Positions 1 through 8,109 of a stretch of DNA of 64,000 nt are shown here, piece by piece. A model generated the notes under the pieces. The model saw nothing but the letters and a program-made list of their open reading frames with translations, made no database searches and had not been told where the DNA came from. Each line of letters begins with the position of its first letter. The stretch's first letter is position 1. A program made the translations under genes and the position numbers. The stretch covers positions 1-64,000 of the forward strand of contig NZ_JAAHIH010000001.1 of NCBI RefSeq assembly GCF_010671925.1, read 5' to 3'. Source of the DNA: Moorena sp. SIOASIH (GTDB lineage Bacteria > Cyanobacteriota > Cyanobacteriia > Cyanobacteriales > Coleofasciculaceae).

Positions 1-226
1 TGAGGTACAAATTTCTGGTTTTTAGGGAGCAGGGAGCAGGGAGCAGGGAGCAGGGAGCAGGGAGCAGGGAGCAGGGAGCAGGGAGCAGGGAGCAGGGAGC
101 AGGGAGCAGGGAGCAGGGAGCAGGGAAGAGGGAAGAGGAACCCACCCCTAACCCCTCCCAGGAGGGGAAGGGAAGAGGGAAGAGGGAAAAAATAATGTGT
201 ACCTCATGAGTCCTAGAAACGCTATA
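1..226. repeat. TGAGGTACA-bounded element with heptamer array (copy 1, left end cut by window)
   Basis: TGAGGTACA at 1-9 is matched by its inverse TGTACCTCA at 198-206, and an outer arm AAACGCTATA lies at 217-226. Between them is a tandem array with unit AGGGAGC (about 24-125), followed by degenerate GGAAGAG units. Two more copies with the same ends but different heptamers lie at 14402-14558 and 14888-15035. The outer left arm of this copy is outside the window. Confidence 0.8.
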
Positions 227-347
227 AGTAATTTATATAAACATTAAACCCTTAGTAAAATAGAAATTTAAAAAATATTAATATTGCTAATAGTTACATT
301 ATCAAAAAAACTTTGTATATAGACGTTTTTTATTGGATAATCATAAG

Positions 348-1838
348 ATGAATAAACCAGATAAAGCAATTGCTAATTCTCAAAAAGCTATTGATAGTCA
401 TGGTGAGCAGCCAGGTTGGTTATACCTAGCTTTAGGTTATGTACATTATAACAACAATCAATTAAATGATGCGATTTATAATTACAAAAAAATTATTGAA
501 ATCAACTCTAATCAACCCAGCTTTATCTATAAAAGACTGGGGAATGCTTTAGAAATTCAAGAAAGATTATCAGAAGCAATTTCAATTTACAAAAAAGGAA
601 TCAGAACTAATCCAGAGCATCCTGAGCTTTATATTTGTTTAGGGGATAGTTACGCAAATTTAGAGCATGTCGAAAAAGCTATAACAACCTATTCTAAAGC
701 TATAAGCCTGCGAGATAAAAATCCTCAATTCTCTGGTTTTTTAGACGTTGAAGCAATTTTATCATCTTATTCAAAAGCAATAGAATCAACGTGTCTAGAG
801 AAGTTTTATTACCATATAGGTAAAGCATTGAGTTATAGGCAAAATCTAAATCAAGCTGCAAAATTTTATAGGAAGGCTATTCAGATTAATCCTGAAATGT
901 CGGCGGTTTACCAAAATTTAGGTGGTGTTGCTGCACAGCAAGGTAATTGTGAAGAGGCGATCGCCTTTTACATTAAGGCTATTAAGTCTGATCCAGGGAA
1001 TGAGGAGTTCCATAATGAACTGTGGTGGTACTTATTATCTATCCCTATCGCACTACAGAAATTGGAAAAAATCGATAACCTTGCTACAAACATAGTGCAA
1101 GTAGCAAATGAGACCAAAACCATGAACCAGTCTAATATAGCGCCTTTAGAATCTGATCATGGTGATTCTCTCAAAAATAGCCCACTCTTCTCAAACTTAA
1201 TGGCTAATTATGAAAGAACTATCCAGTTGGCAACTCGCTCAAGTGAGACTATTTCAGCGAAAGACATGGTAGTGGTTCTTGCTAAAAAAAATAAAGCGAT
1301 ACATTTAAGGCTTTGGCAGCAATTTAAATTTATAAATTCTCTACTTAGGGAGCATGATATCAATTATTGGGCTATTGATGGCACCCTAATGGGTGCTATT
1401 CGACATCAAGGTTTCATCCCTTGGGATAACGATATTGATATTGAGATGAAAGAATCAGATCTAAATCGACTTTTATCTTTAGAATATCTACTCAATCAAC
1501 ATGGATGTTATTTGAAAAAAATTTCTAAAAATTATTATCAAATTGCCGACAATTTTGACCTTTTTATATATGAACAAAGAAAATGGGCATCTCAAGGTTG
1601 CTATTACACATCTCTAGATGAGCATGAAATATTCCCTTTGCGAAAATTTAAATTCTGTGACTTTGAGATTTATGCTCCCCATAAAGCAGACGAATATCTG
1701 AAAAGGGCTTACGGAAATGATTGTCTGCAAAGATGCCGAATTTGGAATACTCATTTAAACAATTATTTTAAACCTGGCCATGATCCAGAAAGGTATGTCT
1801 TGAGCATTGATGATGTTAATAAGATATTGAAAATATGA
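348..1838 (+). CDS. TPR-repeat protein with C-terminal LicD-type (phosphocholine/phosphosugar transferase) domain
   Basis: The N-terminal half (about residues 5-235) is tetratricopeptide repeats. The C-terminal part (about 310-465) carries the LicD/fukutin signature: IDGTLMGAIRH near residue 343 and WDNDIDIE near 358-364, the acidic nucleotidyltransferase-fold metal site. A second conserved LicD region ends with DEYLKRAYG. LicD enzymes transfer phosphocholine or a similar phospho-group from a CDP-activated donor to a cell-surface sugar. The ATG at 348 is preferred; a TTG at 333 gives five more residues and neither has a strong Shine-Dalgarno. The next gene is a broken nucleotidyltransferase that could once have made an activated donor, so the two may be remnants of one pathway. 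The donor and acceptor cannot be told from sequence. Confidence 0.8.
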   Translation: MNKPDKAIANSQKAIDSHGEQPGWLYLALGYVHYNNNQLNDAIYNYKKIIEINSNQPSFIYKRLGNALEIQERLSEAISIYKKGIRTNPEHPELYICLGDSYANLEHVEKAITTYSKAISLRDKNPQFSGFLDVEAILSSYSKAIESTCLEKFYYHIGKALSYRQNLNQAAKFYRKAIQINPEMSAVYQNLGGVAAQQGNCEEAIAFYIKAIKSDPGNEEFHNELWWYLLSIPIALQKLEKIDNLATNIVQVANETKTMNQSNIAPLESDHGDSLKNSPLFSNLMANYERTIQLATRSSETISAKDMVVVLAKKNKAIHLRLWQQFKFINSLLREHDINYWAIDGTLMGAIRHQGFIPWDNDIDIEMKESDLNRLLSLEYLLNQHGCYLKKISKNYYQIADNFDLFIYEQRKWASQGCYYTSLDEHEIFPLRKFKFCDFEIYAPHKADEYLKRAYGNDCLQRCRIWNTHLNNYFKPGHDPERYVLSIDDVNKILKI

Positions 1839-1862
1839 CTATAGCTTTTTAGTTTTATAAAA

Positions 1863-2120
1863 ATGGCAATCAATAGTAATAATTTCAGAGCAATTATCTT
1901 AGCGGCTAGTTATGGAAGGCGGATGCGGCCCTTGACTAACCATACTCATAAAGCATTATTACAGTACGGTGAAAAGACAGTTTTGCAACGGATCATAGAT
2001 GCTCTGCTGTATGCTCATATTGATTGTATAACCATCGTTACAGGTTATCCCAAATTGCGGATAAAACTAGAAGACATTTACTTGAATTACTGGCACTTGA
2101 GCAACCAATCATCATTCTGA
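1863..2120 (+). pseudogene. Truncated nucleotidyltransferase (NTP_transferase N-terminus)
   Basis: The reading frame encodes 85 residues. The first 65 match the start of sugar-phosphate/phosphocholine nucleotidyltransferases: AIILAASYGRRMRPLT is the G-rich nucleotide-binding loop, K30 is the conserved lysine, and ITIVTGYP is the second strand. The family is normally about 230 residues or more. Homology stops at about position 2060, and nothing recognisable follows in any frame before the next gene at 2172. This is a 3'-truncated remnant. Its place directly after the LicD-like gene suggests a LicC-like (CTP:phosphocholine cytidylyltransferase) role before decay, which is inference. Confidence 0.65.
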
Positions 2121-2171
2121 CTCCAACCATAACAACTATATTAACAACTAGATTGCAGACGGGAGCTGAGT

Positions 2172-2933
2172 ATGCTAAGCAACGCTTTTTATTTCATTCA
2201 GAAGATGGCGATTAATATAGGAGTTATACCATCAGAGTGGTTCTGTTTCTCTGAATATGACCCACGGAAGTTCTATGTATTCGCGGATCGAAGGCTAGTT
2301 TTTATAGAAGTTCCCAAAGTTGCCAGTACCTCCATTTTGTACGCAATTGGCAAGGCTTATCAAGTCGAGTTCCAGCATTTCATACATAATGATCCGTTTT
2401 GGCATATTGAACGAGACAGGTTAAACCCGCAACAGCAAGAGTTTTACAAATTTGCCTTTGTGCGAAATCCTTTTGATAGATTAGTCTCTTGTTATAAGAA
2501 TAAACTAATTCAGGTGCGCCACCAGACTAAGTTTAATCCTGGTAGATATTTATTCGAGGGGTATATTCCTTTGGATGCTACTTTTGATGAATTTGTCAAA
2601 ATCATTACCAAAATTCCTGACTATCTTGCTGAGAAACATTTTAAATCTCAGTACGCCATTTTGTCCCATGGGGGAAAGTTATTGCCTGATTGGATAGGGC
2701 GTTTTGAAACCTTAGCGGATTCCTGGGCAGAAATCGCTCAGAAATATGGTTTTGAACAGGACTTACCAAAATTAACATCAACTGAGCACCTCAAGAATAC
2801 ACCACCAGATTACCGAGCATACTACACAAAAGAATTGGCCGAGATGGTTTCCAGACGGTATAGAAAAGATCTGGTGTTATTTGGATACACCAAGGCTTAC
2901 CAAGAACTCTGGGATTTTTTAGACAACAAGTAA
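2172..2933 (+). CDS. Sulfotransferase family 2 (carbohydrate sulfotransferase)
   Basis: The protein has 253 residues. PKVASTS (48-54) is the 5'-phosphosulfate-binding loop of PAPS-dependent sulfotransferases. FVRNPFDRLVSCY (96-108) is the 3'-phosphate-binding motif, typical of the HNK-1/chondroitin-type Sulfotransfer_2 family. It would move sulfate from PAPS to a sugar hydroxyl. No signal peptide is visible, so it is probably cytoplasmic. An in-frame ATG at 2205 is an alternative start. It lies 17 nt before a GT2 gene and is probably co-transcribed with it. The acceptor glycan is unknown. Confidence 0.85.
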   Translation: MLSNAFYFIQKMAINIGVIPSEWFCFSEYDPRKFYVFADRRLVFIEVPKVASTSILYAIGKAYQVEFQHFIHNDPFWHIERDRLNPQQQEFYKFAFVRNPFDRLVSCYKNKLIQVRHQTKFNPGRYLFEGYIPLDATFDEFVKIITKIPDYLAEKHFKSQYAILSHGGKLLPDWIGRFETLADSWAEIAQKYGFEQDLPKLTSTEHLKNTPPDYRAYYTKELAEMVSRRYRKDLVLFGYTKAYQELWDFLDNK

Positions 2934-2950
2934 CAGAGAAATTACTAGAG

Positions 2951-3787
2951 ATGGAAGAAATCACTTACCTCATTGCCAACTATAACAACGGTAAGTATAT
3001 CACAGATTGCCTCAACTCCCTCCACCAACAAAGCTCTCCTAATTGGCGTGCTATCATCGTTGATGATCAAAGCACGGATAATTCGATACAGATAATAAAT
3101 TCGCAACTTACTGAAAAAATTAAATTCTTAAAAAACGAGCAAAATATTGGTTATACACCCACGCTCATCCGCTTAATTGAACAGGCTACCACCGATATCG
3201 TGGGCATTTTAGATCCCGATGATGCACTGTACCCAGAGGCAACAGAACTCGTTTTGCAAGCTTATTGTGAGTATCCTGAGGCGGGTTTTGTCTACACCAA
3301 CCAAGATTATTACAATGAAGAGTTAACAGCCAAAATCGGGTCATATCTTTCATCTGCCATCCCATCAGGCCGCACGAGTTTGATGCATGGAGTGGGTGCC
3401 ATGAGAACCTTTCGACGCTCGGCATATGCCAAAAGTACGGGGCTTGATCCAAGCATCTTGTATGCCGAAGATCGGGATTTAGTCTACAAAATGGAGGAGG
3501 TGACACCCTTTGTTTTTGTTGATCTAGCACTATATAAATATCGTTATGTGCCAAATTCACAAAGCCATAACCCACAAAAACGCAGACTCGGAGACAAAAA
3601 TCATCGTCGTGCGTATCGTAACGCCCTAGCTCGCCGCCAAATTACTGGGCGGCGTAAAATTGGCCATTTGCTGTGGCTATACAGCCACCAGTTGTTACGT
3701 GGACAATTCCCAGGGAGACTCAAAGGGATTGTCAGTTGCTGCTTGCCCTATATAGACCGAATTGCATTCTGTCTAGCAGCGAGCTAA
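2951..3787 (+). CDS. Glycosyltransferase family 2
   Basis: This 278-residue protein has a GT-A fold. The N-terminal strand ITYLIANYNNGKYI is the nucleotide-binding start, VDDQSTDNS (37-45) is the first acidic motif, and DPDD (88-91) is the metal-binding DxD-type motif. The conserved AEDRD near residue 173 fits the catalytic-base region. No membrane segment is seen. The donor sugar cannot be predicted. The gene is followed by about 150 bp without a clear gene before the broken fucosyltransferase. Confidence 0.85.
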   Translation: MEEITYLIANYNNGKYITDCLNSLHQQSSPNWRAIIVDDQSTDNSIQIINSQLTEKIKFLKNEQNIGYTPTLIRLIEQATTDIVGILDPDDALYPEATELVLQAYCEYPEAGFVYTNQDYYNEELTAKIGSYLSSAIPSGRTSLMHGVGAMRTFRRSAYAKSTGLDPSILYAEDRDLVYKMEEVTPFVFVDLALYKYRYVPNSQSHNPQKRRLGDKNHRRAYRNALARRQITGRRKIGHLLWLYSHQLLRGQFPGRLKGIVSCCLPYIDRIAFCLAAS

Positions 3788-3940
3788 TCAGAATGTATGA
3801 AAAAATCAGTTTTATTGCTTTGGAAAACCCTTATGGCGAGGCGCATTGGCACCAACCACTCAAAGACAGAGGAAAAATCCAATTTATGACGGGGTTAAGG
3901 ATTAGGGTCAAGCAAACTAGATTTGGAGGAGGAAGATCAG

Positions 3941-4894
3941 ATGACGTTAGTTCGCATTATTGCAAACTGGGATTGGCCTGATCTATTACGACAAAGCCCA
4001 AATCATAGTGGCATCTGGGAAGGAATAAAGTTTACCTTAGAACCTGTCGAAGAGTGCGATTATGTCATCGTCTTAAATGGAGCTAGTAAAACCACCACCA
4101 TCAACTGTCCCCCAGAACATATCTGGTCGATGGTTCAAGAACCACCCACTGAATTTAGAAAGCCTTGGCATGTCAATCCGTCTTACTCTTTTCGCATGTT
4201 CACCACCGATGTGGACCTAACAGGGTCACAGTATATCCATAGCCAACCCGCTTTGCCTTGGCATATCAATCAAGATTATGATTTTCTGGCTTCTTTTAAA
4301 GCACCTGAGAAAACCCAGCAACTATCTTGGATTACCAGTGGACAAAGAGTATTGAAAGGGCATCGTGTCCGGATGTATTTTTTAGAGCAGATTCAAGGAA
4401 AATTGGATTTCGATCTGTGGGGACGGGACTTTAATCCGATAGATGATAAATGGGATGGTTTGGTTTCTTATCGCTATTCTTTAGCCATTGAAAACTATAG
4501 CAACCCTTTGTACTGGAGTGAAAAGCTAGCCGATTGCTATTTAGCATGGTGTATGCCCATTTATTATGGCTGCACGGGGATTACCGATTATTTCCCCCCC
4601 TAGAGCTTAATCCAAATCGACATTAACCAGCCAGATGCTGCGGTGGAGAAAATTAAGGAGGCTATAGCCAGCAACCCTTGGCAGCAGAATCTGGACGCCA
4701 TTGCATACGCACGGGAACTCATCCTCAAGCGATACCAGTTCTTCCCTTTTATGGTGTGCCAGATTCGTCACTTTCAAGCCACCTATGGCTCCTTTTTCCA
4801 AAAGCAGCCAGTAACGATTGCGCCCCGGGAAATCAAAGAAAGGCTTTGGCCAAGAGGGGTGCGAAACAGCAAAAATTATAGCACTACGCATTAA
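3941..4894 (+). pseudogene. GT10 (alpha-1,3/1,4-fucosyltransferase-type) gene interrupted by an in-frame TAG
   Basis: ATG 3941 follows a strong ribosome site (GGAGGAGGAA at 3925-3934). The frame runs to TAG at 4601-4603 (codon 221) and then stays open in the same frame to 4894. The 3' part of the first section is diagnostic of GT10: GLVSYRYSLAIENY, then EKLADCYLAWCMPIYYGC and TDYFP, matching the acceptor/GDP-fucose-binding C-domain of fucosyltransferases. After the TAG the same frame continues SLIQIDINQPDAAVEKIKEA, the usual helix that closes this domain. So one nonsense codon, not a frameshift, splits the gene. The 220-residue product lacks the last helices and is probably inactive. A sequencing error in the adjacent C7 run cannot be excluded, but a one-base change there would shift the downstream frame. 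Confidence 0.8.
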
Positions 4895-4937
4895 GCTGTT
4901 TGACATTGATACAAGCTGAAAAGCTTTTGTAGTAAAC

Positions 4938-4977
4938 TTTTGCCTTTTGCCTCTTGCCTCTTGCCTCTTGCCTTGCG
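4938..4977. repeat. Heptamer tandem array (unit TTGCCTC)
   Basis: About five imperfect copies of a 7-nt unit (TTGCCTT/TTGCCTC) lie just upstream of the GT2 gene at 5005, ending in the short palindrome GCGCGTAGCGC. This matches the short tandemly repeated repetitive (STRR) heptamers known from filamentous cyanobacteria. Confidence 0.75.
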
Positions 4978-5004
4978 CGTAGCGCTATAACTTGTTAATT
5001 TACC

Positions 5005-5952
5005 ATGTCTGGGAGGAAAACCTTGATCTCCGTCATTATTTGTACCTATAACCGAGCCGATTTGCTCACCGATGCTTTACACACCGTTTGCCAGCAGACC
5101 CTTGAGCACTCCGAATACGAAGTTATTGTGGTCGATAACAACTCAACTGATCAGACGGCTACCGTAAGCCAGTCATTTGTGGCACGCTACCCCCATGTAC
5201 GTTACTGCTTCGAGCCGCAACAAGGGCTTTCTCATGCCCGTAATCGGGGCTGGCATGAGGCAAAGGGCGAGTATGTGGCTTATATTGATGATGATTGTAA
5301 GGTACCAGAAGGGTGGTTAGCGGTTGCTAAAGAGGTGATTGAGGGCGTATCACCCACAGTGTTTGGTGGACCTTCTTTTGCTTTCTACAACACGCCCAAG
5401 CCAGCTTGGTACAAGGATATCTATGGCTCTAATTTTCCTTATTCCCAAGCACAGCACCTAGAAAGAGCAGAAGTCCTCTATGGCTCAAATCTTTTTTTGC
5501 GGCGCAACTTGTTTGAATGCATTGGAGACTTCGATCCAAAATTAGGCATGAGCGGCCAAAAGATTGGTTATGGGGAAGAAACGGAGTTACTCCACCGTAT
5601 CTGTGCCACCATGCCACAGGCCGTGATTTATTATGAGCCAAGGTTGTGGCTCTACCACTTGGTGCGCTCCGAAAAGATGAGCTGGCACTGGATTATTTCC
5701 GCCCGTTTTGCCCAAGGGCGTAACTGTTATTTCGTTTATCCGCCTTCCAACTCAAAGCTGATATTTATTATAGTACAAGTTGTCAAGTACAGTTTACTTT
5801 TACTCTTTAGCGTGCCCTTTGGCTTGCTGTTTCGGTCTCGAAAGCAATACCATTATTTCGATAATTTTTTATATGAAGTCATCTGTAATGATATTGAAAC
5901 ATTGGGTAAGCTTTATGAGCAATCTCGACAACTCATTCTGTGCCAAGGGTGA
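5005..5952 (+). CDS. Glycosyltransferase family 2, C-terminal membrane segment
   Basis: This 315-residue GT-A enzyme begins ISVIICTYNRADLL. VDNNSTDQT (44-52) is the nucleotide-binding motif, YIDDDCK (93-99) holds the DxD metal ligands, and GYGEETELLHR near 190 is the usual catalytic acidic region. A hydrophobic stretch at about 252-276 could anchor it to the membrane. It resembles GT2 enzymes of exopolysaccharide clusters. The donor and acceptor are unknown. Confidence 0.85.
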   Translation: MSGRKTLISVIICTYNRADLLTDALHTVCQQTLEHSEYEVIVVDNNSTDQTATVSQSFVARYPHVRYCFEPQQGLSHARNRGWHEAKGEYVAYIDDDCKVPEGWLAVAKEVIEGVSPTVFGGPSFAFYNTPKPAWYKDIYGSNFPYSQAQHLERAEVLYGSNLFLRRNLFECIGDFDPKLGMSGQKIGYGEETELLHRICATMPQAVIYYEPRLWLYHLVRSEKMSWHWIISARFAQGRNCYFVYPPSNSKLIFIIVQVVKYSLLLLFSVPFGLLFRSRKQYHYFDNFLYEVICNDIETLGKLYEQSRQLILCQG

Positions 5953-6373
5953 AGCGGTGTAAGCATTTATATCATGTCCGGTTGAATACTTACACTCTAG
6001 CCGAATCGAAGGCAGAAGGCAGCTATGCTGAAGGCAGAAGTAAAGGAGTAAGGTTTAATCGGAGATGGTTTTTTATCACTAATTATCCGAACATAATATT
6101 AGTATCTGTACTCTCATTTAATGTGGATGGGATAGGCAATCACGGCTCAACTTATCCAGAAAGCTAGGATGGCATTGTTTGCCCCAAGTTGGTATGGCAT
6201 TATCAACCTACAACGAAATGAACATCCTCGCTGCAAGCAGCGGAGTATCACTTCACGATTGCTCACACCCTAAGCGGTTTGCTATTGTTCCACAGTACCC
6301 TGCGAGGGTTGTTGTTCACAGACACAGCAAGCTGCGGGGAATCAGACCCAAAGAGCTTGAAGAAGGACTTCAA
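5953..6373. other. 420-bp stretch without a convincing gene
   Basis: There are open frames (5940-6167 and an N-terminal extension 6179-6373), but they lack family motifs. The region holds a short GAAGGCA-type heptamer run near 6007-6042. It ends with the ribosome-binding site AGAAGGA (6361-6367) that marks the start of the GT6 gene at 6374. Confidence 0.5.
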
Positions 6374-7159
6374 ATGGAAAATCGATATAAAGTTGGATTA
6401 TTAATAATTTGCACCGGAAAATACCATCGCTTTATGGAGGGATTATATGAAAGTGCATCTAAGTTTTTTATGAATAATCATGATGTGACCTACTTTTTTT
6501 TTAGTGATCAAGATGATATGAAGCAATATCAAAATATGAAAATTATAAAAATCCCACATCTACCTTGGCCACTGATAACCCTAATGCGCTATCACTTTTT
6601 TGATCAGTACCGAGCAGTGTTGAGCGACATGGATTTTCTCTTTTGCTGTGATGTAGATATGCGTTTCGTTTCCCTGTGTTGCGACGAGATTCTGCCCAAC
6701 ACGTCATCGGGCTTGGTAGGAGTAGATCATCCCGGCTATTGTTTGATGCCGCGCCTGAAATCAAAATTTGATCGTCTATTAGAAAATCATCTATTAAAAA
6801 AAATTGGCATAACTCCTCGAATTACAAACAAACGCCTACGGGGCACCTATGAAACGAACCCTATCTCTACTGCTTATATAGCTCCCGATCAGGGCGAGGT
6901 TTATTACGCTGGTGCATTCAATGGTGGACGCACGGATGCATTCTTGACCATGTGCCATTATATCAAACAGAATGTAAATCAGGATCTTAGCAAGAATTAT
7001 ATTGCCGTTTGGCACGACGAAAGTCATCTTAATCGCTATTTTATCCATCATCCACCGAAAACTTTGTCACCGAGCTACTGTTACCCGGAATCATGGAATT
7101 TGCCATTCCCAAAAATTCTTTTGGCTTTGGATAAAAATCATCACGAAATTCCTCGATAA
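6374..7159 (+). CDS. GT6 family glycosyltransferase (ABO / alpha-1,3-galactosyl(GalNAc)transferase type)
   Basis: The 261 residues align in order with the GT6 core: KVGLLIICTGKY (6-17), PHLPWPLITLMRYHFF (61-76), the DxD site DVD (93-95), GLVGVDHPG (113-121), the donor-specificity segment YYAGAFNGG (177-185), WHDESHLN (213-220) and KTLSPSYCYPE (229-239). The family moves Gal or GalNAc from a UDP-sugar in alpha-1,3 linkage to Gal, often onto Fuc-alpha-1,2-Gal. It is short and has no membrane anchor, like other bacterial members. ATG 6374 is chosen because AGAAGGA sits 6 nt upstream; the open frame extends to 6179 but has no homology there. The next gene, 44 nt downstream, is a GT11 fucosyltransferase that would make the H-type acceptor. 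The Ala-Gly-Ala triplet (179-181) falls where blood-group A and B enzymes differ. Confidence 0.88.
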   Translation: MENRYKVGLLIICTGKYHRFMEGLYESASKFFMNNHDVTYFFFSDQDDMKQYQNMKIIKIPHLPWPLITLMRYHFFDQYRAVLSDMDFLFCCDVDMRFVSLCCDEILPNTSSGLVGVDHPGYCLMPRLKSKFDRLLENHLLKKIGITPRITNKRLRGTYETNPISTAYIAPDQGEVYYAGAFNGGRTDAFLTMCHYIKQNVNQDLSKNYIAVWHDESHLNRYFIHHPPKTLSPSYCYPESWNLPFPKILLALDKNHHEIPR

Positions 7160-7203
7160 GTACCTACTCCATCTGTTGAGAGAAAGTAGTGGCATAGGTT
7201 CCA

Positions 7204-8109
7204 ATGAAAGGTAAGTGCATGGGCGTTGTTATCGTGAGATTGAGTGGTGGATTGGGCAATCAGATGTTTCAATATGCAATCGGACGTAAAATAGCCCTCG
7301 TTAATAATGTTCAAGTGAAGCTAGATATTTCATCGTTTGACCATGATCTACTTCGCACGTACAACTTGTATTGGTTTCAGATTAAACAAGCTTTTGCTAG
7401 CTCGGAAGAATTGGCAGCACTCAAGTCATTAAGACAAACAAAAGAGTCGAATCCAGTTATTCTTCGCTTAAGACAAGTAATGAAGCGGTTTGCAAGCTGG
7501 AAGGTTTTCAGGGAAGAGCAGTTGATGCCATTTCACCCAAATATCATGACTAGCTCTGACAAGATTTATTTAGACGGCTACTGGCAAAGCGAGAAGTATT
7601 TTTTGGATATTGAAGATGTTATTCGGCGTGAGTATACATGTAAATATGAGCCAAATGCTCAGAGTAAAAAAATAGCCGAAATGATAGCAAATAGTCACTC
7701 CGTTAGCATTCATGTTAGAAGAGGTGATTATGTCTCGAATCCAGGGACTAACCAATTACACGGTACCTGTAGTTTGACTTATTACCAGCAATGCGTCGAG
7801 CAGATTGCTAAAGAAGTGCTTCATCCGCATTTCTTTGTTTTCTCTGATCACCCTATTTGGGTAAAAGAAAATCTATGTTTGGACTACCCTATGACATTTG
7901 TCACCCATAATAACCATCTTAGAGATTATGAAGATTTGTGGCTGATGTCTCATTGCCAGCATCACATTATTGCCAATAGCAGCTTTAGCTGGTGGGCAGC
8001 TTGGCTCAATCCAAATTTGAATAAGAAAGTGTTTGCCCCGAAGAAGTGGTTTAACGACCCTCGTTTAGATACACGAGATTTACTCCCTGACAATTGGATC
8101 AAAGTATGA
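7204..8109 (+). CDS. GT11 alpha-1,2-fucosyltransferase
   Basis: This 301-residue protein carries VRLSGGLGNQMFQYAIGR (11-28), the N-terminal hallmark of GT11, and the GDP-fucose-binding motif HVRRGDY (170-176). C-terminal IIANSSFSWWAAWLN is the third conserved block. It should transfer L-fucose from GDP-fucose in alpha-1,2 linkage to galactose (H-type structure). An in-frame ATG at 7219 has a better Shine-Dalgarno (AAAGG, 7-nt spacing) and may be the true start. The stop overlaps the next gene's ATG (ATGA at 8106-8109), indicating translational coupling. With the GT6 gene it forms a likely two-step ABH-type module. Confidence 0.92.
   Translation: MKGKCMGVVIVRLSGGLGNQMFQYAIGRKIALVNNVQVKLDISSFDHDLLRTYNLYWFQIKQAFASSEELAALKSLRQTKESNPVILRLRQVMKRFASWKVFREEQLMPFHPNIMTSSDKIYLDGYWQSEKYFLDIEDVIRREYTCKYEPNAQSKKIAEMIANSHSVSIHVRRGDYVSNPGTNQLHGTCSLTYYQQCVEQIAKEVLHPHFFVFSDHPIWVKENLCLDYPMTFVTHNNHLRDYEDLWLMSHCQHHIIANSSFSWWAAWLNPNLNKKVFAPKKWFNDPRLDTRDLLPDNWIKV

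Noticed and set aside
3673-3981. 102-codon frame between GT2 and GT10
   Set aside because: Overlaps the GT2 3' end and the GT10 ribosome site; the part from 3794 (MYEKISFIALENPYGEA) looks protein-like but too short to call.
5940-6167. 75-codon frame after the GT2 gene
   Set aside because: Includes heptamer repeat and has no family features.
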